NCBI GenBank assembly: GCA_009763385.1
Contig: CM019826.1
Location: 63,303,790-63,367,789 of the forward strand
Length of the DNA stretch: 64,000 nt
From: Coix lacryma-jobi var. lacryma-jobi
Lineage: Eukaryota > Streptophyta > Magnoliopsida > Poales > Poaceae
Direction of reading: 5' to 3'
Shown: positions 21,470 through 33,103 of the stretch, piece after piece
Layout of the letters: every line of letters begins with the position of its first letter
Position numbering within the stretch: the stretch's first letter is position 1
Notes under the pieces: generated by a model
The model's database searches: none
Told to the model about the DNA's origin: nothing
What the model saw: the letters and a program-made list of their open reading frames with translations, nothing else
Program-made: the position numbers and the translations under genes

Positions 21470-23641
21470 GAGACAATCCAAATCTTTTGGTTGATGTTGA
21501 AAGAGAGTGAAAGTCACCAGAGGCATGGATCCCCATCTTAATGGAGGACGAGGACGAAAATCCATTCTTAGAGTGTCATAGAAAAGAGATGATGGACGAA
21601 GATATTTGGTCTATTGACATTCTCGAGGAATCAACTTTGGAGCCCAATAAGAAGAATCAGGTGGATGAGTATAGAAGTTATATTTTGGAAGAGGCACTAG
21701 ATCCACAATCTCATGAGAAATCTCTAGAGTCTTTCTTTCCTTTTTTCTTCTAGAATTTATGAGAGTTTCAACCATCCTATGTCTCTCTTTCATCAAACCT
21801 TCAATAGGATGGTTATGGATGCTTTTGTTTACCATAAGCATTCCAAAGCTCGTAGTTGCCTAGGCATAAGTTATTGTAGTTCAACTGCAGAAGTCAAGCT
21901 TATGACTTAAAACAAAGCACTGTCAGGAGATAACCCGTTTGTTTATTTGCTTTCTTAGTTTGTTTAATGTCTATCATAATAGTAGTAGTAAAGTTTTCCC
22001 TTTCAAATAAAATGGAGCCAACCTAAAAGAAGAATGAGTTTGATTGTTGCATCGGCCGATGTGCTCGCACACCAGTCGGGTTTGTAGTATCACCTTATAC
22101 ATGTCTTTGTTGCAGATATCAAAATCATGAATCAAGACTTAGGAAGCATATCATGGGTGACATCAAGAAGAAGGAATTCAAATCAAGAACATGATGCAAA
22201 TGTGCAATTCAAGAGTGAGGATAAGAATCTTTAAAGCAGTGATGGTCTATCCAAGGTCATCCTCACGCTTCAAGTGACAAAGGTAAAATCACTAAGGTAT
22301 GTGTTTAATGTTTAATCATTATTTTTGACCTCATGAGCATGAATATATGAGTAACTAATTGAACTTGTTTAAGTTTTCCTAACATGGTAATGCTTAGCTT
22401 TCTCAATCATTTGTTCATAATCATGTCCTATGCTTTCAATTCCTTATCACCTTGAGCAATATAAATGTTCCTAAAGTTTTGTGCCTTTCATGCTTCTTTC
22501 CATTCGTGCTAGTATGTTTAGTTTGGAAGTCTTGTGCACAGACTTCTAAAGGCTTTTAAACTAAGAATGATGCTTAGGTTAAATAGCCTTCCTTATCCAA
22601 ATTTGACATGATGTCTAGTTTGGTTATTGAACTAAAAATTGCTGGTATATATGTTAGATGCATGTATGTCACCTGACCTGGCCTTAACTTGAATCAAGTT
22701 AAATTCTTGTGCTTATGCTCTTATGTCTTGTTTTCTCTTAACCCAACGTAGGAAGAGTGGAGTCTGAGGAGTTAAGTTTCAATGATCATCTTTTGTCTTT
22801 ACATTCTCATCTCTAAATTAAATGCTCAAACATGAAACCTCTTCCTATGCAATTTTGTGTCATGTTTACTACAAGTTCCAACAACATCATGACATAAGTG
22901 TCTTTCTCCTTCACCTTGATCTCCCCTTTTGCATGATAAACATTGTTTCGTTCATGCCATGTGCCTCGGTTTGCTTTGAGAGGAATAAAGTTTTGGTTCA
23001 CTAGTACATTTGTACTAGTAGAACCTTGTTGCCTTCACTTGTTAGTGTCTTTAAATAAGCACAAATAATGAAAGAACTAATGTGTGTGTTGGGCAACCCA
23101 ACCCTTGTTCAAGCAACCATGGAGACCGCTAAACCTTGTCCCTACAAGTAGGTATGATAGTATAGGTTGCACCTGCATATTTCCCTTTCCAATTCTGCAT
23201 CTTTAGTTGATAGGCTGCATGTTTACAATTCAATAAAAAAAGGGTGCTCATAAAAGTACTATGCATCTAGAATAGGTTAAAAAAACAAAAAAAATAATCT
23301 TGCATCTTAGTAGTCATGCATCTTAGTAGTAATAAATAAATAAAGAAGAAAAGAAGACCCATTCGAGAAGAAGATTCCAACTCCGAGCAAAAGGCCAGCT
23401 TGGGGGAGTGCCTCCCTTATTCCAGGTATGTCATTTTCCCATCCTCTTTACTTTTCTATCTTCATATTATATTTTGATGATAAACTGTTATTTATGCTAT
23501 CCATCGCTAGGGGACATGAATATCAAATGCCCGTATCGTCACCATTATTGTGACCTAACACTTCTCTATTTCTGCAAAACACATGTTAGTCACAATAATC
23601 TTATGTTGTCATCCAATTATCGAAACCCACTAGGGGACTAG
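21470..23641. other. Unclassified repeat-like region
   Basis: No gene recognised. 21541-21753 has a 70-codon acidic frame that matches nothing I know. At 23395-23420 a purine-rich CTTGGGGGAGTGCCTCCC resembles 3' regions of Athila-like gypsy elements, which is a weak hint. Most of the stretch is AT-rich, with no LTR ends that I can pair. Confidence 0.4.
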
Positions 23642-24136
23642 ATGCTTTCAATGTTGGTTTGTGGTATCCAAAGGGGTCAAACTTTGAGTTGATTGGATAT
23701 TCAGACTCTGATTATGCGTGTTGTAAGGTTGATAGGAAGAGCACATCGGGCACATGTCAATTGTTGGGAAGATCACTCCTGTCTTGGTCATCAAAGAAGA
23801 ATAATAGTGTCGCACTTTCAACCACTGAAGTCGAATACATATCTATCGGTAGTTGTTGTGCTCAATTACTTCGGATGAAAACAAGTTTGGAATCAAATTC
23901 AAACAAGTACCATTGCTATGCGACAATGAGAGTGCAGTGAAGCTCACAAACAACCCCGTGCAACATTCAAGAACAAAGCATATTGACATTAGGCACCACT
24001 TCAGAAGAGACCATCAACAAAAGGGTGATATTTGAATTGAGAATGTTGCTACCGATGATCAACTTGCCGACATATTCACCAAGCCACTTGATGAGAAGAG
24101 GTTTTGCAAGCTAAGGAATGAATTGAACATACTTGA
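23642..24136 (+). pseudogene. Copia RNase H fragment (element D)
   Basis: Typical copia RNase H blocks: LWYPKGSNFELIGYSDSDYA, KSTSGTCQLLGRSLLSWSSKK, STTEVEYISIGSC, then in the next frame VPLLCDNESAVKLTNNPVQH, KHIDIRHHF and ADIFTKPLDEKRFCKLRNEL. One frameshift near 23870 (a base or two lost after CCAQLL) and a stop near 24033 break it. It ends where the gypsy LTR begins at 24137. It is more SIRE/Opie-like than elements A and E. Confidence 0.88.
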
Positions 24137-27100
24137 TGTAACACCTCTGGTGATTAATATGTAATTAACCTGACATATCATCATCTTTAGTCATTAATCA
24201 TTCTTGCCATGCATTTATGTTTGCCTAATGCTTGTTTTGCATTTACCTTTTTCTGAGGTGACTTGTGTCAGTGATCTCTTTTTCAAAAACCCTAAAGGCC
24301 CAAATCCTCCTATAAGGGCAAATTGGTAATTTCATCTCTGTGTCTAGCTTTGTGTGAATCTTGTTCAGTTGTGTGTCTTGATGTTTTGTTGTGTTGATCA
24401 AAGTTAAAAATCAGAAATAGAATTTAAATTCCTTTTGAAAAACCCTAAATTTCCAAACTCTAGTTTTACCCCTCTTTTTCTAATTCAAAAACTATTCAAA
24501 ATTTGAAGTTGGCCCAATAAGAAAAGTTGTAGACCTTGCATTAACGAACAACTTTAGTGTTTGCAGATTTTCAAGTTTCAATACAAAATCAGAAGTAATT
24601 TCAAATTCTTTCAAACTTCAATTTTGTCCCCTTTTCAGTTTTCAAAATTATCTCAAAAACTATTGAGTTTCAGAAAAAGTTTATATTGGCAAAGTTGTAG
24701 ATCTCAAAATTTTAAGCAACTTTGGTATTTTGAGTTTTCCTTGTGTAATTCAAATTTTGGGAGTATTTTTGAAAATTCAGAAAAGGAATGGGTGATGTCA
24801 CTGCGCACGAACTTTAAAGCAGGGGGGCCCGGCCGCCGGCGGCGGAGCACCGGCCACGCCGACCGGCTGACCCGCGCCCGTACCCCGCGCGGTCAGCGCA
24901 GGCGCTCGACCTCCCCGGTCCCCAACCACCGCCTCGCCGACCCCTACCCTCCTCCTTTTCCCCTACGGCCGCGGACAGCGGGCGGGTGCCGGCCGCCGGC
25001 AAGCCACCGCGCCGCGCGCGAGCTCCCTGCCCACGTCGCGCCGCCCTACCTTGCTCCCTATCTCCGTTAATGCCGCGCGAACGCTCCTCACCCCTCGCCC
25101 GGACCCCAGCGCCGCCCCGCGGCTATAAAAGCTGCCGAGCAACCCGCCATTGCCGCCACCGGCGCAACCCCGTCGACCCGAGCCACCGGACCGCCCCGGA
25201 GCCCGCTGAGCACACCATCGCCTTCGCCTTGAGCTTCTCCACCTTCCCGAGCAACCAATTTCACCGCTCCGCCCCTCCTTTCGCCGGCGCAAACAATCCG
25301 TCCCCGACTCCGGCGAACGGCCCCGCCGCAGTGAAGGGCGAAATTCGTCGCCGTGAGTGTTCCTCCCGTCCCTCCGACCCCCGTCCTCTTTTCCTCACCT
25401 CGGTGCGCTCCTAACCGCACACCGGTGATCCCATTTGATGAACAGAGCCGCCGGAACGCTTGCTCGCCGCCGAAGAGCTCCGCCGAGGCGCCGCCGCCGT
25501 CGAACTCCCTCCTCCGACCCTTGCATCGCCTCGCCGTTCCTCGTTCCCGACTCCCGGTGAGCCCGCGAAGCTTCCCCTGCCCCCTGTTTTTCTAGCGTGT
25601 GGCCCGAGCGGCCGGTCCGCCGTGCGCTCTCGCCGGCGTGCGCGCCGAGCCCGCGGGGAAGAAGCACAGTGTCCCTTTTCTTTTTTTGAAAATGTGAATA
25701 GTGTTCTGTTTTCTCTTTTTTGTGAGAATTAATCTGTTACTCCTTAAGTCGTGAGAAAAATGTGGTATGCTCCTTGCACTGTGTAGTATTTTAGAAAAAT
25801 AAGAAACCCTACTTTTCTGCAAAAATTGGAAAACGAAAAATCCTTCTTTTAATTAAGAAATGGACGGTTTTAGATTTTTAGAAAATCATGTGTAGCTCCA
25901 AAGATCGTGAGATAAATTTTTATGTGCTAGTTATGTCATGTTTAGTCTCTGGTAAAATTTTGAGGACTTTTGGAGCAAGTTGATTTTTGGGCTTTTATTT
26001 TAATTGTTAAATAGTGCATTTTGTTAATTAAATGTTTGATTTTTGTTAAGCACCTTAATGATCTCCAAAAATTATGAAATTTGTTTTGTCATCTATTTAT
26101 ACCATAATGAACTTATGAGATTAATTGGGTAAATTTTGGAGCAACTGCATAAAATGACCTTTTTAAATAATTAGGAAAAATAGAAAAGCAATTAGGGTTC
26201 ATGTTGTATGCCCTATGATGTGACTTTTGGGTTTGTTGCTGTTCATAGACCCCCACCCAGCTGGTCTATGATGTTTGTGATGCCATGCATGACTTACGCT
26301 TAAGTTTACTAGATGATGCTTAATGGGTTTGATTAATCTTGCTTAGGGGTAGAGATAAGTAACCTTATGTCCACTCTAGAAGTTACTTTCACGTTGGAAG
26401 GTTGTATTCTAGAATGAGTGGAATTGTCCTACGCCTTAGCAAGTCTCTTGTTCCTGTTAGCACCCTCATAAGCATACATCATTGCATACGTGTAGTGTCT
26501 GAAGGAGAAGGCATCAAAGTCGAAGCATCCGCTGACGAACCTACCCCCGAGGCGACCCCGAGCTCCGACACCTGCACTGCCGACCCCGAGCCTGTCCTCT
26601 TTGCTCTTCAAGGCAAGCCCCGGTGCATTTTAACCCTTCCTTGTTTTTATAAAAGTTTACTTAAAATGCCTTTGAGTTAAACTACTGCATTAGGTTATAG
26701 GAGTTGTGTGATGACCTATTGCCTGCACTATTTACCTCCACCGGCAAATACCCCGCCCTGTTTAAAAAAAATTATTTGCAAAATGCTTAGTGATGCTATA
26801 CAATAGATTTGCAATAAAAATACCAATTTCAAAAGTGTGATCACTTAAAGAATTTTTATGGGAATTTGGCTTTACTCCCCGACTGCTGGCTAAGTATCTG
26901 ATCCGTACCTAGTCAACAGCGAGGAGAGGTTGTCCAAGCGTACGGTGCCGTCATGTTGTAGTCCAGGACTCAACAGTTGACACCGACCGGGACAGGGTTG
27001 AAAAACTGACAGGAATATTACGCTTGGGTGAGATATAACCGAGGTATAGTTCTGGCAGAAAAATTAGGGACCATCCGTATGGGGGCCTGCTGGTCAAGAC

Positions 27101-28087
27101 TTGTAACTATTCACATACTTCGGAAAGCTCTGGCTCCGAGGACTCCTTAATTGGGACCGACAACCACGCACTGGGAGTGGCGAGATGGCGGAAGTAGCTT
27201 GTACCCACGTGGTCGTCGTGCCTGGATATGAGTGGTGTACTGTACTTCCGGGTGGCGTAGGACCGGCCCAATCTTGGAGGAATCGTGGTAGACGAGTTGG
27301 CATATGCAAGCTTGGGTGCTACATATGCAGTGTGGATAGGAATCCTCAGCTGAGTATTATTTATCCGGATTAACGTTGCTCCTCAGTTATGGAGACTTGG
27401 TCACTGACTGTCAACGGAGAGTGGTTCTCAACTAGGTATGTTTTGGAAGGTAAAATGAATCATGAACAATGAAGAAATGAGAAATACTTGAATCTTTCCA
27501 AAAATGACACGAGGTTTACAAAATGCTTTTCTGCAAAATACTTGGTCTTGCTTAAGCCTTACCTTGACTACCCTAAGCCTCTCATCCCTGAGTCTTCTTC
27601 CTTTTCTTTAGTCGAGTAAGTCTTGTTGAGTACCCCAGTACTCAGGGTTTTGTTACCCATGCTGCAGGTATGACCGAGTCCCCGATGTGTCTTGCGCCCT
27701 GCTGCATGACCATCGTCTAGGAAGAGGCCGATGAGGCCGATGAATAAGTGTACACCCTCGGGCTGGGTGATCTTGAGTATCTCTATTTTGTTGTACTCCG
27801 CTACGTTGCCTATTTTCTATTATCCGAAGTTGGTTTGTAATAACTGCACCTTTAATCTTATTTGGAACCTCGGTTTGTAAAACTAATGTTATTTAAGTCT
27901 TCCGCTCTGTATTCTGATGTTATTTGTAAAAGTATCTAGTGTTGTAACCGAATGGTGAGATGATCCTGCGGACGATGGGCGCTGATGCAGCCCGGTGACG
28001 AACTGTCTTGGTCACATGGGACATAGGATCGGCTGTCAGAAGCTGACAGGGACCTGTGGGCCATGGGATTAGGACCGTTCTGCTACA
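24137..28087 (+). repeat. Element C 5' LTR (3951 bp)
   Basis: Begins TGTAACACCTCTGGTG and ends GGACCGTTCTGCTACA. It is very similar to 47794-51726. It contains two degenerate units of about 167 bp (AAGTTGTAGA words at 24524 and 24691), a GC-rich core at 24820-25670 with a TATA box, and an AT-rich second half. Apparent ORFs in the GC-rich core overlap on both strands and are not credible genes. Confidence 0.93.
25123..25130 (+). promoter_or_regulatory. TATA box of element C LTR
   Basis: CTATAAAA in the GC-rich context GCGGCTATAAAAGC, conserved at 48761-48768 in the other LTR and as CTATATAA in element H LTRs. Confidence 0.7.
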
Positions 28088-28090
28088 GAG

Positions 28091-28102
28091 TGGTATCAGA
28101 GC
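28091..28102 (+). other. Primer binding site of element C
   Basis: TGGTATCAGAGC starts three bases after the LTR end; complementary to initiator-Met tRNA. The leader to 28424 has no other recognised feature. Confidence 0.92.
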
Positions 28103-28424
28103 ATCTCACTATAACGTTGCAGTGTTCTTGCGAAAACTTCAAAAGATCTTTGAGTCCAAACAAACTAAACTTGACTATTTCTGAGTCCAAATTGCTTCTC
28201 TCATCTTGTCTTATATAAGGCAACACTAGTTAGCAAGACAACATGTTTTAAGCCCTACGTACTTTATCTTTTTGGCATTGCCTTGTTCCGTAGAAACGAA
28301 TCATGCATCATATCATATTCACTTAAGTTAATAATAACTTCCTCTCGAAGTTCATTGGAATAGTATGCCTTTACCTTTTTCTTGCTAGCCTTTTTACTCC
28401 TCATCCAACTTACCTTATCCAGAC

Positions 28425-29030
28425 ATGGCTCGTATCAAGCTGACTGCTCGCAAGTCGACTGGACCCAATGGTGTGCCGCGCCACCAACTGGCACCACGCA
28501 CTGGAGAAGAGACTGGTGAAGCCTCCAACGGTCGTCGCTTTCCCCGTCACACCCGCAAACACCTAAAGGAGGAGATCAAGAATCTGAAGGCTGAGCTGGA
28601 GAACTTGGAGCATGACTTCTACCACTCACGCCTGGAGTTCTATGAGGCCCGAGCCTCCCTGGAGCAGGCCAACCGGAACGTGATTCGCTCCATCCAGCAG
28701 CGCGATGCCACTTGGATTCGCGAGGACGTCACCAGGGCCGAGCTTCACGGACTGCGGCAGTACACAACTCAGATTGAACAGTTCAATGATATGCTTCATG
28801 AGGAGGTACACCAGCTGCACAACCAACTCCACCCCGTGGTTCCCCCGGTTGTCGAGGACCCTGAGGACGGAATAGTGGAAGAGCCGGACGTGGAGCAGGA
28901 GCCAGGCATGGACGAGGAGATTGAACCTGCCGTGAACATCCACGCCGAAAACGAGGACGAGGAGGTTGAGCCTGAGCTCATCCTCGAGGAAGACGACGAC
29001 GAGGACATGATCATCATCGATGAAGACTAG
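28425..29030 (+). CDS. ORF1: histone H3-tail-like, coiled-coil, acidic protein (element C)
   Basis: 201 codons between primer site and gag. Residues 1-13 are MARIKLTARKSTG. Against the histone H3 tail this keeps A1, R2, K4, T6, A7, R8, K9, S10, T11 and G12 (H3 numbering); a PRxQLA block follows, shifted by one residue. Only T3 (Ile) and Q5 (Leu) differ in the first twelve. There is no histone fold. Residues about 45-135 are Glu/Leu/Arg-rich and heptad-like (LKEEIKNLKAELENLEHDFY; MLHEEVHQLHNQLHP). Residues about 145-201 are strongly acidic (ELILEEDDDEDMIIIDED end). Intact here although C's gag-pol is dead. Function unknown; mimicry of H3 toward chromatin readers or writers is my inference. Confidence 0.8.
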   Translation: MARIKLTARKSTGPNGVPRHQLAPRTGEETGEASNGRRFPRHTRKHLKEEIKNLKAELENLEHDFYHSRLEFYEARASLEQANRNVIRSIQQRDATWIREDVTRAELHGLRQYTTQIEQFNDMLHEEVHQLHNQLHPVVPPVVEDPEDGIVEEPDVEQEPGMDEEIEPAVNIHAENEDEEVEPELILEEDDDEDMIIIDED

Positions 29031-29286
29031 ACTCGTTGTTAGAGGATGGAGATCCCGTGTGTCTGTACCACCTGCTTACCTAAACCCTTAGTCTAGGTTT
29101 GGGGGCGCTAGTCTGTCTTTTGTTAAGTCATGTCTGTATCTTTCTTTTCGTATCTTTTCCCCTTATCAGTCTGTTGTTATCTGTCAGTCATCTTTATCAA
29201 TCATCTACCTTTGTATCAGTGAAGTTTTTCAGTCAGTTGTTTTCAGAATTTAATCAATGGATGCTAAGTTCCAAGTTATTTAGCAG

Positions 29287-32200
29287 ATGCCTGTGAACAC
29301 TCGCACTGGAGCTGGGAGTTCTCAGGAGGCTGACCTTCCAAACCCTCCACCTGTACCTGCTACGCTAGTAGATGCCATCGTAGCCTTGGCAGCCGCTGCT
29401 AACCTGATGGCTCAAAACCAAGGGCAGCAGAACAATGGCCACCGTGGTCGCCACAACATCAACCATGAGACCACATATGTGGATTTCACCGAAACCCGTC
29501 CACCGGTCTTTACGAAGGCCGATGAACCCCTTGAAGTTGATGATTGGCTCCGCACCATCGAGCAGAAGTTCGGTCTTCTCCACTGCACCGACACCCAGAA
29601 GCCCCGGTTCGCTTCTCAGCAGCTTCGTGGTCCAGCAAGCGCTTGGTATGCCAACCTGTTGGCTGCCCAGCCAGAGGGCCATCAGTTGACCTGGGAGGAG
29701 TTCCGCACAGCTTTCCGTGCACATCATATCCCTTCTGGAGTGATGAAGATGAAGCTTGATCAGTTTCTGGCACTGCAGCAGAAGGACTCCACAGTGATGC
29801 AGTACGTGGGTCAGTTCAATCACCTTAGCCAGTATGCCTCGGAGTACGTCAACACGGACGAGAAGAAGAGGGACTGTTTCCTTAGGGGACTGCACCCCAA
29901 GATCCGCAGGAGTATGTCCAATAACCTGACCGGCTCGTATCATGATGCCGTTGACCGAGCTGTTGCTTTTGAGGAGAACAATTGCCAGTACCAAGAGGAA
30001 AAGAAGAAGAAGAAAGCAGGCTCTAGCAGTTTCTCTGGCAGTCACAAGCGCCAGAGGGTCATTTATCACCCTAGCCACCACCAAAATCGCCCACCTTACC
30101 CCCACCAGCAAGTGGTCATCCATACTGCGGCCACCACCCACAACGCCAACCAGCAAAGTGCCACGCAGCCGAATGCCCCAGGTGTTCGTATCACCACCCC
30201 ACAAACCGCTTACAACCATCCCTGCTATAACTGCGGCCAGACTGGCCACTAGGCTCGTGAGTGCCCAAAGCCCAAGAGGTATGCTCAGAACGCTCAGAAG
30301 GGTCCTAGAGGACCTCAGCAGCAGCAGTATCGTGTCCAGCAGCAGCATGCTCAGAAGGGCAAGGTTGTCAAGAAGCACGGGCAAGTCTACTACAGCACTG
30401 TCAGAGACATCCCAGAAGGGGAGCCCGTCATGATCGGTAGGTTTTTCGTTGCCAATTATCCCGCAGTCATGCTGTTTGATTCCGGTGCATCGCATTCCTT
30501 CATCAGTCGTACATTTGTCATTGAGCATGGGATATCTATTGGGGAATTGAAAGAAAATTTCTGCATATTTTTGCCTGGAGGGCGTATAAGTACTAAGGAG
30601 GTGATTCGTAATATACCAGTGATGTTGGGGAAACATGTATTTCCTACCACCATGATAGTGCTTCGTGATCAGGAAATAGATGTCATTTTAGGCATGAATT
30701 GGATGTGCCAGTATAAAGCCATGATGGACATCCTGAATAGGGTTGTGAGAGTGGACATTCCTAACAGTACCTCCAAGCTCCTTCTCCAACTCCCAATGCC
30801 TCCGAAACCAGCAGCCACGCAATTCAATACCACCTATGATCAGGAGACCAGAGACATCCCCGTGGTCTGTGAATTTCCTGATGTTTTTCCAGAGGACTTA
30901 CCTGGCCTACCTCCTGACCGTGATGTTGAGTTTGCCATAGAGCTTAAGCCCGGGACTGCTGCTATATCCCGCAGAGCTTATCGAATGCCTCCCAGAGAGT
31001 TGGCAGAGCTAAAAATCCAGTTACAAGAGTTGCTGGATAAGGGCTTCATTCGCCCAAGTTCATCTCCTTGGGGCTGTCCTGCAATCTTTGTGAAGAAGAA
31101 AGACAAGAGTCTCAGATTATGCATTGATTATCGCCCACTCAATGAAGTCACCATCAAAAATAAATATCCCTTGCCTCGTATTGACCTTCTTTTTGACCAG
31201 CTAGCTGGAGCCAGAGTATTCTCCAAGATTGACCTCAGATCTGGCTACCACCAAATAAAAATACGTCTTGATGACATTCCTAAAACAGCTTTCACTACTA
31301 GGTACGGCCTATATGAGTACCTGGTCATGTCCTTCGGTTTGACCAATGCCCCTGCCCACTTCATGTATCTCATGAACTCCGTATTCATGCCGGAGCTTGA
31401 TAAATTTGTGGTCGTGTTCATTGACGACATCCTTGTCTACTCAAAGACCCCTGAAGAGCATGCCAAACATCTTCGTATCGTTCTATCCCGCCTCAGAGAT
31501 CATCAGCTTTATGCCAAGTTCAGTAAATGTGAGTTCTGGTTGGACCAGATACAGTTCCTTGGTCATGTCCTATCCGCTAAAGGAGTGTCAGTCGATACCG
31601 GAAAGGTGGTAGACATTCTGGATTGGGAGCCACCTACCACTGTTCACGGAGTCCGCAGCTTCATGGGAATGGCTGGATATTATCGCCGTTTCATCCCGGA
31701 TTTCTGCAGAATTGCCAAGCCTATCACCGAGTTATTAAAGAATTCTGTGAAGTTTGTCTGGTCACCAGCCTGTGAGCAGGCCTTTCAAACGCTGAAGAAA
31801 CTGCTAACCACATCACCAGTGCTAGCCCAGCCAAACATCGAAAAGCCCTTTGATGTTTACTGTGATGCATCTGGTACTGGTTTGGGCTGTGTTTTGATGC
31901 AAGAAGGTCAAGTGATCGCTTATGCCTCACGGCAGCTTAAGCGACATGAAGAGAATTATCCAACCCATGATCTTGAGTTAGCAGCAGTGGTGCATGCCTT
32001 AAAGATCTAGCGTCATTATTTGTTGGGCAGTACCTGTAATGTGTACACTGATCACAAAAGCCTGAAGTATATCTTCACTCAAGAAGAACTGAATATGAGA
32101 CAGAGAAGATGGCTTGAGTTAATTAAAGACTATGATCTCGAAGTACATTACCATCCGGGTAAGGCGAATGTAGTCGCTGATGCGCTCAGTCGCAAGTCAT

Positions 32201-33103
32201 ACTACAACTGTCAGATGATGAAGCCCTGCAATTCTTCCCTATGTTATGAACTAGAAAAGTTGGGTATTGAGATGGTTCCACTAGGAACGCTGAATAATAT
32301 CAGAATAGAAACACCTATCAGGGAACAGATCATTGCGGCTCAAAAGGATAACCCTAGAATCAAGCACCTCGTCGAAAGGATCCGAACCAGAAAAGCTAAT
32401 TGTTTCAGGATTGATGATGCAGGAGTGGTTTGGTTCAAGAACCGACTGGTAGTTCCCAAAGTGCCTGAGTTGAGACAGTTAATCCTTGATGAAGCACACT
32501 TGACTAGGTTCTCCATCCACCCCGGCAGCAACAAGATGTACCAAGACTTGAGGCAGAGATTCTGGTGGACAAAGATGAAGATTGAGATCGCCCGGTATGT
32601 CGCTCGATGTGATACTTGCCAGAGGATCAAAGCTGTACACATGAAACCCGGAGGAGAATTGCAACCTTTACCTGTACCTGCTTGGAAATGGGACGATATC
32701 AGTATGGATTTTATCAATGGGCTACCCAAAACACCAAGAGGTTTTGATTCCATCTGGGTGATCGTGGATCGCCTCACTAAGCAAGCTCATTTCCTGCCAG
32801 TCAAGACCAGCTACACTGTCCCCACTTACGCCGCTATGTACAAGAACAACATAGTAAAACTTCATGGCATACCCAAGACCATTACCTCTGATCGTGGTAC
32901 CCAGTTTGTCGCAAAATTCTGGAAAGCATTCCATACCTCACTTGGAACCAAACTCTTGCATAGCACGGCATATCATCCACAAACGGATGGACAAACTGAA
33001 CGAGTCAACCAAGTGTTAGAGGACATGTTGAGAGCCTGCGTGCTCACCTTCGCAGATACTTGGGATGAGTGTTTGCCCTTGGCAGAATTCTCATATAATA
33101 ACA
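29287..33103 (+). pseudogene. gag-pol: Gag-Pol of element C, 5' part
   Basis: Starts MPVNTRTGAGSSQ. Gag domain (ASAWYANLLAAQPEG, QYVGQFNHLSQYASEYV), CCHC knuckle (CYNCGQTGH), protease (LFDSGASHSFISRTF), RT (CIDYRPLNEVTIKNKYPLPR; VVFIDDILVYSK), RNase H (DVYCDASGTGLGCVLMQEG), integrase HHCC and core (SMDFINGLPK, SDRGTQFVAKFW, TDGQTERVNQ). All are in one frame, interrupted by TAG at 30250-30252 and at 32008-32010, both where element H has a TGG Trp codon. At 33103 the codon for a serine in the integrase is split by the insertion of H; the frame resumes at 47075. Confidence 0.93.
33099..33103. repeat. Target site duplication of element H, left copy
   Basis: TAACA, identical to 47071-47075 on the other side of H. 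Removing H and one copy restores the integrase frame of C. Confidence 0.96.

Noticed and set aside
23408..23641. 77-codon plus-strand frame
   Set aside because: No known motif; AT-rich, between unclassified DNA and the copia RNase H fragment.
24963..25667. Overlapping 60-142-codon frames in the GC-rich core of the gypsy LTR
   Set aside because: Open on both strands because of GC content, low-complexity Arg/Pro/Ala, inside an LTR; not genes.
28425..28500. ORF1 as a histone H3 gene or pseudogene
   Set aside because: Only the tail matches; no histone-fold helices follow, and the ORF recurs at the same place in three copies of a retrotransposon.
29365..30636. 423-codon minus-strand frame opposite gag of C
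   Set aside because: Shadow of the conserved gag-pol frame on the plus strand.
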